Source of the DNA: Legionellaceae bacterium
Lineage (GTDB): Bacteria; Pseudomonadota; Gammaproteobacteria; Legionellales; Legionellaceae
Assembly: GCA_023266075.1 (NCBI GenBank)
Contig: JAHFRX010000029.1
Location: 1 to 11,907, forward strand
DNA: 11,907 bases
Direction of reading: 5' to 3'
Shown here: in pieces, positions 6,920 to 11,907 of the stretch
Layout of the letters: the number at the start of each line of letters is the position of its first letter
Position numbering within the stretch: position 1 is the first letter of the stretch
Made by a program: the position numbers and the translations under genes
The notes under the pieces: model-generated
Databases searched by the model: none
Told to the model about the DNA's origin: nothing
Seen by the model: the letters and a program-made list of their open reading frames with translations, nothing else

Positions 6920-6958
6920 AAAAACTCTCAAGTTATACTGCATCTAAAATAACGTGGC

Positions 6959-6988
6959 ATTATATACCCAAGATACTCCGAAATGCGA
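6959..6988 (-). promoter_or_regulatory. Possible promoter of the SPOR-ATPase unit
   Basis: On the minus strand a perfect TATAAT (complement of 6959-6964) lies 40 bases before the preferred SPOR start. No convincing -35 box is present at the expected distance; the best is CGCATT or TCGCAT around 6982-6988. Transcription would start near 6952. The opposing rhodanese promoter is about 60 bases away, so the gap 6944-7089 holds two divergent promoters and no other recognisable feature. Confidence 0.35.
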
Positions 6989-7027
6989 TATGTAAAGAAA
7001 AGACCTCAAAAATTCCCGCTTAAAAAC

Positions 7028-7056
7028 TTGCGTACGAATAAAAATCACTGGATAAT
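7028..7056 (+). promoter_or_regulatory. Sigma-70-like promoter of rhodanese-secB-gpsA
   Basis: TTGCGT (7028-7033), a 17-base spacer and GATAAT (7051-7056) form a housekeeping promoter with the same -35 box and spacing as the one at 1183-1211. Transcription would start near 7063, giving a leader of about 27 bases. TTTGAG upstream of the ATG is a modest ribosome site. Confidence 0.5.
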
Positions 7057-7089
7057 CTGCTCAATTTCATTCGCCCCTTTGAGTTATTT

Positions 7090-7512
7090 ATGCCACAACA
7101 ACTTTTACAATTCGTCACACAACATTGGACTTTATGTGCGGTGTTCGTAGCACTCTTACTCCTGGTTATACTCAATGAAATTATCTCACAAAAACGCAGC
7201 CCCAAGATGCTATCCACTGCGGCCGTTGTAGAATTGATGAATCAAGACAAAGTAACCATCATTGATATTCGTCCGCCAGAAACTTTCGCGCTCGGGCATA
7301 TCACCCATGCACTTCATATTTCACCCGACGAGAAGAAAAAATTTGAGCCATATAAAACAAAACCGATTGTTTTAGTGTGCATGAAAGGCATTACAGCGAA
7401 TAATCTGGCAAAAACATTAAAAAAAGCAGGATTTACTGAAACGATGGTTCTAAATGGTGGGATGACAGCATGGCAAGCTGCAGGACTGCCGACAATCAAA
7501 GGTAAAAAATAA
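7090..7512 (+). CDS. Membrane-anchored rhodanese-like protein (YibN-like)
   Basis: A 140-residue protein with one N-terminal membrane helix (about 14-32) and a single rhodanese domain (about 40-135). The domain contains IIDIRPPETFALGHI at 57-71, the active-site loop CMKGITANN starting at Cys97, and LNGGMTAWQAAGLP at 121-134. The Cys suggests it can carry a persulfide sulfur, but the substrate is unknown. It matches E. coli YibN in size, anchor and position: it precedes secB and gpsA. The glutaredoxin gene grxC, which lies between yibN and secB in E. coli, is absent here. The gap to secB is 27 bases, so the three genes probably form one transcript. Confidence 0.9.
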   Translation: MPQQLLQFVTQHWTLCAVFVALLLLVILNEIISQKRSPKMLSTAAVVELMNQDKVTIIDIRPPETFALGHITHALHISPDEKKKFEPYKTKPIVLVCMKGITANNLAKTLKKAGFTETMVLNGGMTAWQAAGLPTIKGKK

Positions 7513-7539
7513 ACCATACTAAAACTTTAGGAAGACAAC

Positions 7540-8007
7540 ATGGAACAGGAAAACAAACCCGAAGTACAATTTATGATTCAACGCCTTTATGTGAAAAATC
7601 TTTCATTCGAGACAGTCAATACACCGCATTGCTTTCAACAACAATGGGAACCTGAGCTCGCACTCGATATTAATACAACACACACACCACTCGACAGCGC
7701 TGGTGTTTATGAAGTTGTTCTCAGCATCACAGCGACTGTAAAAAATAAACAGACAACAACTTTCTTAGTCGAAATTGAACAAGCCGGTATTTTTGGAATC
7801 CAAGGCACAGAAGAATCGCAACTCGATCACCTCTTAGGTAGTTTCTGCCCAAGCATCTTATTCCCTTATGCTCGTGAAGCGATTACAACCGAAGTCATGC
7901 GTGGTAGCTTCCCTCAATTGGTCATAGCACCGATTAACTTTGACGCGCTCTACTTACAACAAAAAACACAAAAAGAACAAGAAAATCAAGACGAGACCAC
8001 ACACTAA
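7540..8007 (+). CDS. secB: Protein-export chaperone SecB
   Basis: SecB is a cytoplasmic tetrameric chaperone that keeps preproteins unfolded and hands them to SecA. The product is 155 residues, the same length as E. coli SecB. Family segments are FMIQRLYVKNLSFE at 11-24, VYEVVLSITATV at 56-67, EIEQAGIFGIQG at 78-89, and the strongly conserved CPSILFPYAREAI at 103-115 followed by GSFPQLVIAPINFDALY at 122-138. The hydrophilic tail after 138 is where E. coli SecB also becomes polar. AGGA eight bases before the ATG supports the start. gpsA follows after only 5 bases, the conserved secB-gpsA neighbourhood. Confidence 0.97.
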   Translation: MEQENKPEVQFMIQRLYVKNLSFETVNTPHCFQQQWEPELALDINTTHTPLDSAGVYEVVLSITATVKNKQTTTFLVEIEQAGIFGIQGTEESQLDHLLGSFCPSILFPYAREAITTEVMRGSFPQLVIAPINFDALYLQQKTQKEQENQDETTH

Positions 8008-8012
8008 ATACC

Positions 8013-8993
8013 ATGACGACGAGCTTGATTGCAATTCTTGGCGCAGGATCTTGGGGAACAGCGGTTGCTATTCACCTCGCCAGCTGTGGGCATCGTGTTC
8101 TTTTATGGGGACGCGATGCAAAACAAATTAAACACATGAAAGAAAAACGATGCAATCAACGCTATTTGCCTGATATTCAGCTACCAGATACACTCACACC
8201 AACGACAAAACTCAGCGATTGCTTTGAAGCCGATCATATTATTGTCGCAACACCATCGCATACGTTTTATCAATTACTGCAGCAACTCCCTAAAACCTTA
8301 CGTGAACTCACTTGGATTACCAAAGGAATTGATCCGGCAAGCAATCATTTTTTAAGTCAGCTTGTTTTTGATTACTTTTACCCAGGCTTTCCCGTTACGA
8401 TAATCTCAGGCCCCTCTTTTGCAAAAGAAGTCGCACACAACCTACCTACGGCCGTCGTCATTGCGAGTAACAATATGGATTATGCGCAAATTATTCGAGA
8501 CATTTTTCAAAAAACGACGATCCGTAGTTACTTATCCAATGATATTGTTGGTGTACAATTATGCGGTGCTATGAAAAACGTCTTGGCAATTGCATGCGGT
8601 ATCAGTGATGGTTTAGCTTATGGTGCAAATGCAAAAGCTGCCCTGATTACACGAGGACTTGCTGAAATGACTCGTTTAGGGATGGCATGTGGTGCTGATA
8701 CATCCACCTTTATCGGACTTGCTGGTGTTGGTGACCTTGTGCTGACGTGCACAGACGATCAGTCTCGTAATCGACGTTTTGGTTTATTACTGGGACAGGG
8801 CATGTCAATTGTAGCGGCGGAGAAAAAAATAGGACAAACGGTAGAAGGCAAATATAACGCGGCACAAATATACAGCCTTGCAACAACACATCAGATGGAA
8901 TTACCTATCTGTACACAAGTGCATTGGATTTTACAAAATCATCACACTGCAGCAGAGGGCGCTGTACAACTGATGGCGCGTCCACTGCTTTAA
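8013..8993 (+). CDS. gpsA: Glycerol-3-phosphate dehydrogenase [NAD(P)+]
   Basis: GpsA reduces dihydroxyacetone phosphate to sn-glycerol 3-phosphate, the backbone for phospholipids, in the cytoplasm. The 326-residue product starts almost directly with the Rossmann nucleotide loop GAGSWG at 10-15. It continues with ATPSHTF at 79-85, TKGID at 103-107, SGPSFAKEVA at 132-141 and GAMKNVLAIACGISDG at 185-200, which holds the catalytic Lys188. GLAGVGDLVLTCTDDQSRNRRFG at 235-257 is the substrate-binding signature. All motifs are intact. It begins 5 bases after secB with little Shine-Dalgarno sequence, so translation may be coupled. Its stop lies 3 bases from that of the convergent zipA gene, leaving no space for a terminator. 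Confidence 0.97.
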   Translation: MTTSLIAILGAGSWGTAVAIHLASCGHRVLLWGRDAKQIKHMKEKRCNQRYLPDIQLPDTLTPTTKLSDCFEADHIIVATPSHTFYQLLQQLPKTLRELTWITKGIDPASNHFLSQLVFDYFYPGFPVTIISGPSFAKEVAHNLPTAVVIASNNMDYAQIIRDIFQKTTIRSYLSNDIVGVQLCGAMKNVLAIACGISDGLAYGANAKAALITRGLAEMTRLGMACGADTSTFIGLAGVGDLVLTCTDDQSRNRRFGLLLGQGMSIVAAEKKIGQTVEGKYNAAQIYSLATTHQMELPICTQVHWILQNHHTAAEGAVQLMARPLL

Positions 8994-8996
8994 TAT

Positions 8997-9821
8997 CTAT
9001 AAAGCTTCAGCAGCCAGCAAATGCTCATAACGCACTTCACTCTCATCACTCCATGATTTTCTTGCATCATCCAGCATATAAGTATCCAAACCTTCACTGA
9101 GTTGTTTCGCTGTATCAATCATGACGGAAAGCCGCTCAACATCAATCGAAGCATTTCCTGACGTTTGCATAAACAAACATAACCCATGCACACTAAACGC
9201 ACCGATATTTTGCAAATCAAAAATACCACTGGCAGTGGCCGTTGCAAGACTGCATAACACGGGGCCTTGACCGTTTGAATATTGATGTCGATGAAACAAA
9301 TGACCTTCTCCAAAACGAAGACCGGCAGCCAATATTGTTTGCAAAAGCTCATAACCTGCAAGTTGTCGATTTTCTTTCGCAAGTAAAAAAATGACTAGCG
9401 TCTGCTGTATGTTCTCTTTAGAGATGTCCTCAGCGACTTTACGCTCTGATAGAAGTTGCTCCGGCGCTACTGGAGCACCTACTATCAGCGAATCTTTATT
9501 CTCTCGAACTAAACCTGGGGGAGGAGAAACCACACCAAAAGAGCCTTGATAACGCCCATTTAAACTAGGACGTGATGCTGCGAGTGGTACAGATGAAGGT
9601 TGCGACTGCATCAGCGTAGGTTCACGTGTGATTTTTCTCACGGCAATCACGTCATCAGAGACTCTGTCATTCATATTCAATACTGGCGGTTGTGGCGGTG
9701 TGAATGCTGCAGTACGGGGCGCTGCCTCGCTCACTTTTTTCATTTTCAACATTCGTACTAATGCTATCACCACACCCGTCAGTAATAAAACGTTGAGTAT
9801 AAGACTCCAATTTGCTTGCAT
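8997..9821 (-). CDS. zipA: Cell division protein ZipA
   Basis: ZipA anchors FtsZ to the inner membrane early in septum assembly in gammaproteobacteria. The 274-residue product has the family layout: a membrane helix at the extreme N-terminus (about 5-23, N-out with no signal cleavage), a basic patch KMKK, a linker of about 110 residues rich in Pro, Ser and Gln, and a C-terminal FtsZ-binding domain at about 138-270. Recognisable domain segments are AGYELLQTILAAGLRFGEGHLFHRH at 155-179, GIFDLQNIGAFSVHGLCLFM at 199-218 and TYMLDDARKSW at 247-257. The protein is shorter than the 328-residue E. coli ZipA, mainly through the linker. GAGGAG (9827-9832) lies five bases before the ATG. In E. coli zipA adjoins ligA; here it follows a desaturase gene and faces gpsA, so the context is different. 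Confidence 0.9.
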   Translation of the reverse strand: MQANWSLILNVLLLTGVVIALVRMLKMKKVSEAAPRTAAFTPPQPPVLNMNDRVSDDVIAVRKITREPTLMQSQPSSVPLAASRPSLNGRYQGSFGVVSPPPGLVRENKDSLIVGAPVAPEQLLSERKVAEDISKENIQQTLVIFLLAKENRQLAGYELLQTILAAGLRFGEGHLFHRHQYSNGQGPVLCSLATATASGIFDLQNIGAFSVHGLCLFMQTSGNASIDVERLSVMIDTAKQLSEGLDTYMLDDARKSWSDESEVRYEHLLAAEAL

Positions 9822-9850
9822 AAATACTCCTCACTAAACCAGACCTTCAT

Positions 9851-9880
9851 CGCCTTATATGGCCATGCGCACTTAAGGCG
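9851..9880. repeat. Inverted repeat between the desaturase and zipA genes
   Basis: CGCCTTA (9851-9857) and TAAGGCG (9874-9880) form a perfect 7-bp stem around a 16-base loop that itself contains the palindrome ATGGCCAT. It lies between the stop of the desaturase gene and the zipA ribosome site. No T run follows on either strand, so it is not a classic terminator. It may be an RNA processing or stability hairpin, or an operator for zipA. Confidence 0.45.
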
Positions 9881-9903
9881 ATTCTATCTTGATTAGGACG
9901 TAT

Positions 9904-11100
9904 TTACAATCTAACACCACATTCGATATTGTGTGGAACATAGCATTTTAATTGTAGTGCAAATCGTTGTAGTGCTTCAATACCAGACTCTTCCGCCTGC
10001 TTGCACCACTGCTGCAATGATTGCACAAGCTCTTTCTGACTATTCGCTGTCTTCAACCAAACATCTTGCAACGATTGTCGATACGTATACACCAAGCGAA
10101 TTTGTTCAAACCGCTTTAAGACTTGAACCAATTTTAAATTTGCTGTAGCTGACAACACTGCTTCGCGTTGCTTCAGTAATTGACCCGCCGTTGATAACAA
10201 ACGCTTGTCGACTTGGCAACGAATTTTCTTCAATGATTCTTGTTTTAAAATAGGTTGTATCACCTCTGTGTAATACGATGCGAGCACTTGAAAACGATTA
10301 CTCACCACAGCACGAACCGTCTGTAAATCAACAGCACCCTTGGAATGATCAACAATGATCTTAGGCGGCAATTTTTTCACTTTCGCTAATTTTAAAAAAG
10401 CTAAGATTCGAATGTAAAACCAACCGATATCGAATTCCCACCACTTCACAGAAAATTTTGCTGAGGATGCATACGTATGATGGTTGTTATGTAACTCTTC
10501 GCCACCCACCCAGAAAGCAAATGGAAAAAGATTCGTCGCAGAATCATCGCATTCAAAATTGCGATATCCCCAATAATGCCCAAGTCCGTTGATGACACCA
10601 GCAGCCCACAAGGGAATCCAAAGCATCTGTACCGCCCAGATACTGATACCCGGGATACCAAACAAAAGGACATCAAGCAAAAACATTAAGAATAAGCCTC
10701 TTGCGCTGTGTCGTTGATAAAGATTTCTTTCTATCCAATCATCTGGCGTACCATGCGAATATTGCTTCACCATGTCTTTATCTTTTTTGGCTGATTGATA
10801 AAGTTCAGCGCCTTCCCAAAGCACTTTTTTGATCCCTAATACCACAGGGCTATGTGGGTCTCCCTCAACATCCGTCATCGCATGATGTTTTCGATGAATA
10901 GCAACCCACTCCGAGGTCACCATCCCTGTCGTTAGCCATAACCAAAATCTAAAAAAATGGCTAATGATTGGATGCAAAGACAAGGCTCGATGCGCTTGGC
11001 ATCGATGTAAATAAATGGTCACAGAAGCAATCGTCACTTGCGTAAGTACAAGTGCCGCAATCACATAACCTACCCATGATAAGTGTAAAATCCCAAACAT
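9904..11100 (-). CDS. Membrane fatty-acid (acyl-CoA/acyl-lipid) desaturase
   Basis: A 398-residue integral membrane di-iron enzyme that introduces a double bond, most likely at delta-9, into a saturated acyl chain using oxygen. The three histidine boxes are complete: HRCQAH at 32-37, HRKHH at 69-73 and HNNHH at 204-208, plus His175 in NGLGHYWGY. Hydrophobic stretches near 8-30, 47-63, 134-155 and 158-175 provide the membrane core. After about residue 255 comes a helical, charged extension of about 140 residues ending with WCKQAEESGIEALQRFA (365-381), seen in Pseudomonas DesA-like desaturases of similar length. Whether the substrate is acyl-CoA or phospholipid-bound cannot be read from sequence. 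AGGA seven bases before the ATG and a strong promoter support the start. zipA follows 82 bases downstream. Aerobic desaturation here would supplement the FabA/FabB route. Confidence 0.92.
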   Translation of the reverse strand: MFGILHLSWVGYVIAALVLTQVTIASVTIYLHRCQAHRALSLHPIISHFFRFWLWLTTGMVTSEWVAIHRKHHAMTDVEGDPHSPVVLGIKKVLWEGAELYQSAKKDKDMVKQYSHGTPDDWIERNLYQRHSARGLFLMFLLDVLLFGIPGISIWAVQMLWIPLWAAGVINGLGHYWGYRNFECDDSATNLFPFAFWVGGEELHNNHHTYASSAKFSVKWWEFDIGWFYIRILAFLKLAKVKKLPPKIIVDHSKGAVDLQTVRAVVSNRFQVLASYYTEVIQPILKQESLKKIRCQVDKRLLSTAGQLLKQREAVLSATANLKLVQVLKRFEQIRLVYTYRQSLQDVWLKTANSQKELVQSLQQWCKQAEESGIEALQRFALQLKCYVPHNIECGVRL

Positions 11101-11134
11101 GCTTTCGTCCTATGTTTATCATAATATGCGATCT

Positions 11135-11163
11135 ATTATAACCTAAACAGACTAAAATGTCAC
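11135..11163 (-). promoter_or_regulatory. Strong sigma-70 promoter of the desaturase gene
   Basis: On the minus strand GTGACA (complement of 11158-11163), exactly 17 bases and TATAAT (complement of 11135-11140) match the consensus at 11 of 12 positions. Transcription should start near 11128, about 27 bases before the ATG. A perfect palindrome covers the -35 box, implying repression by a dimeric regulator. Confidence 0.72.
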
Positions 11164-11168
11164 ATTTT
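11154..11168. promoter_or_regulatory. Palindromic operator candidate over the desaturase -35 box
   Basis: AAAATGT-C-ACATTTT is a perfect inverted repeat with 7-bp arms and a single central base. It spans the -35 element of the desaturase promoter, the classic place for a repressor. It does not look like the FabR/DesT sites I know. A related site, TTACA-AAAAA-TGTAA, lies upstream at 11196-11210. The regulator is not in the window. Confidence 0.5.
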
Positions 11169-11195
11169 GAACAAATGCGGGGATTGGCACCAAAC

Positions 11196-11210
11196 TTACA
11201 AAAAATGTAA
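11196..11210. repeat. Second inverted repeat upstream of the desaturase promoter
   Basis: TTACA and TGTAA flank five A residues, giving a 15-base inverted repeat centred 42 bases (about four helical turns) from the palindrome at 11154-11168. Both sites share AAAATGTnAC. It could be an auxiliary operator or a weak hairpin after the toxin gene; no T run follows it on the minus strand. The remaining sequence in 11101-11232 shows no other feature. Confidence 0.35.
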
Positions 11211-11232
11211 CTATTGAAGTTCTTATGATATA

Positions 11233-11760
11233 TCAGTATAAATCCAGTCTCTTTATTGTACCGATGGGTAAAAATAATCTATGATCATTTGCAGGAAACG
11301 GAATGAAACCAAAGTGTTGATAAAAATTTACGGAAATCGCATCTTTAGCATCAACAATGACTGCAACTATTCCAATTTGATGGCTTACAGCAAGACTTCG
11401 CTTAAGTGCATCAATCAACAGGAGTGCGCCAATCTTTTTGCCCTTCATACTTTGATCTACAGCTAACCGTCCCAATAGTATTCCAGGTAAAACTGGGTAT
11501 CTTGGTAATTTTTTGGCTAACTCATGCGGTAGCTCACCAGGAAATATTCCAATGGATGAAATAGTATAAAATCCCCAAATATGGTTAGAGTTTTGCTGTG
11601 TCAATATGTACGTAATTGCAACATTTTTTTTAATATCCTGACCCGCTTGTATTTTGAGATACTGATCTAGTGCTTCGGCGCCACAAGCAAATAAATCTTT
11701 ATTATGTTTCTTATCCAATTGCTCGATTCGATATTGAGATGAGGAGGTACTTGTTGTCAT
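11233..11760 (-). CDS. GNAT-family toxin of a type II toxin-antitoxin pair (TacT/AtaT-like)
   Basis: A 175-residue acetyltransferase of the family whose studied members (TacT, AtaT, ItaT) block translation by acetylating the amino acid on charged tRNAs with acetyl-CoA. The sequence shows the typical N-terminal FACGAEALDQYL at 24-35, then IWGFYTISSI at 61-70, LPRYPVLPGILLGRLAVD at 85-102, the acetyl-CoA loop KGKKIGALLL at 106-115, and VDAKDAISVNFYQHFGF at 136-152 with Tyr147 where the active-site Tyr lies in TacT. RLFLPIGTIKRL closes the domain. The loop has Lys109 where many relatives have Gly (QGxGxG), a mild departure. Its ATG overlaps the stop of the upstream antitoxin gene as ATGA, so the two are translationally coupled. 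Which tRNA it might target is not readable. The gene appears intact. Confidence 0.85.
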   Translation of the reverse strand: MTTSTSSSQYRIEQLDKKHNKDLFACGAEALDQYLKIQAGQDIKKNVAITYILTQQNSNHIWGFYTISSIGIFPGELPHELAKKLPRYPVLPGILLGRLAVDQSMKGKKIGALLLIDALKRSLAVSHQIGIVAVIVDAKDAISVNFYQHFGFIPFPANDHRLFLPIGTIKRLDLY

Positions 11761-11907
11761 TTAGATCCAACGTCCTTTTTGTACTGCTCTGCAGCTCTTA
11801 ATAGAGGAGCGGACGCCTGTGGCGGATTTAACAACGCTTGAATAAAAACGTCCCGGTCAACCACCGACAAGCGCAGTTGCTGGTACTCTTGTATAACACG
11901 AACGGCC
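11757..11907 (-). CDS. DUF1778-type antitoxin, C-terminal part
   Basis: The last 49 codons of a gene whose 5' end lies beyond the right edge. The reading frame gives RLSVVDRDVFIQALLNPP at residues 11-28 of the visible part and then LLRAAEQYKKD. This is the characteristic end of DUF1778 (TacA-like) antitoxins, in which an N-terminal ribbon-helix-helix DNA-binding domain precedes a tail that wraps and blocks the GNAT toxin. The stop TGA (11757-11759) overlaps the toxin start by four bases. The ribbon-helix-helix part, the promoter and any operator would be outside the window. Antitoxins of this family usually repress their own operon. Confidence 0.8.
   Translation of the reverse strand, partial: AVRVIQEYQQLRLSVVDRDVFIQALLNPPQASAPLLRAAEQYKKDVGSK

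Noticed and set aside
6920..6943. Eight-residue longer start of the SPOR protein (ATG at 6943)
   Set aside because: No ribosome site precedes it, and it would leave a leader of under 10 bases from the only TATAAT; the ATG at 6919 has TGAGAG at good spacing.
9904..10330. Desaturase C-terminal extension as a fused foreign domain
   Set aside because: The helical tail with WCKQAEESGIEAL is seen in DesA-like proteobacterial desaturases of the same length, so it belongs to the family.
11226..11235. Palindrome TGATATATCA at the toxin stop codon
   Set aside because: Simple AT-rich palindrome without a T run; likely chance and not a terminator.

Overview
The window looks like a compact piece of a gammaproteobacterial chromosome with rather low G+C and almost no non-coding space. 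The evidence is the GrpE/DnaK pair, the rhodanese-SecB-GpsA cluster, a ZipA homologue (ZipA is a gammaproteobacterial division protein), and HemE, FolB and SecB proteins that read as close relatives of the enterobacterial ones. The base composition and gene content would fit a Legionellales-like or other host-associated lineage, but the genus cannot be settled from this sequence. There are no rRNA or tRNA genes, CRISPR arrays or insertion sequences, and no gap between genes exceeds about 155 bases.

Layout from left to right: (1) 1-1088, minus strand: grpE followed by the 5' part of dnaK, which runs off the left edge. A good sigma-32 promoter lies before grpE and a weaker one before dnaK. (2) 1244-3474: a plus-strand class II DAHP synthase (shikimate pathway) converging on minus-strand hemE (haem), with 3' ends overlapping by 4 bases. 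(3) 3527-3862, plus: folB (folate), whose 3' end overlaps by 66 bases the antisense end of a large P1B-type ATPase gene. (4) 3797-6943, minus: a two-gene unit with a membrane-anchored SPOR protein first and then the 816-residue heavy-metal-type P-ATPase, whose normally near-invariant catalytic motifs are altered. (5) 7090-8993, plus: rhodanese-like membrane protein, secB, gpsA. (6) 8997-11100, minus: a fatty-acid desaturase followed by zipA. (7) 11233-11907, minus: a GNAT toxin with the 3' end of its DUF1778-type antitoxin gene, which is cut by the right edge.

Most genes are housekeeping: protein folding and export (GrpE, DnaK, SecB), precursor synthesis (DAHP synthase, HemE, FolB), membrane lipid (GpsA, desaturase) and division or cell wall (ZipA, SPOR protein). 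The parts that deserve attention are the ATPase with DLNGT, TGSN and TGAD in place of DKTGT, TGES and TGDN; its tail, which is antisense to folB and to a probable folB terminator; a perfect palindrome over the -35 box of the desaturase promoter; and the toxin-antitoxin pair at the right edge.
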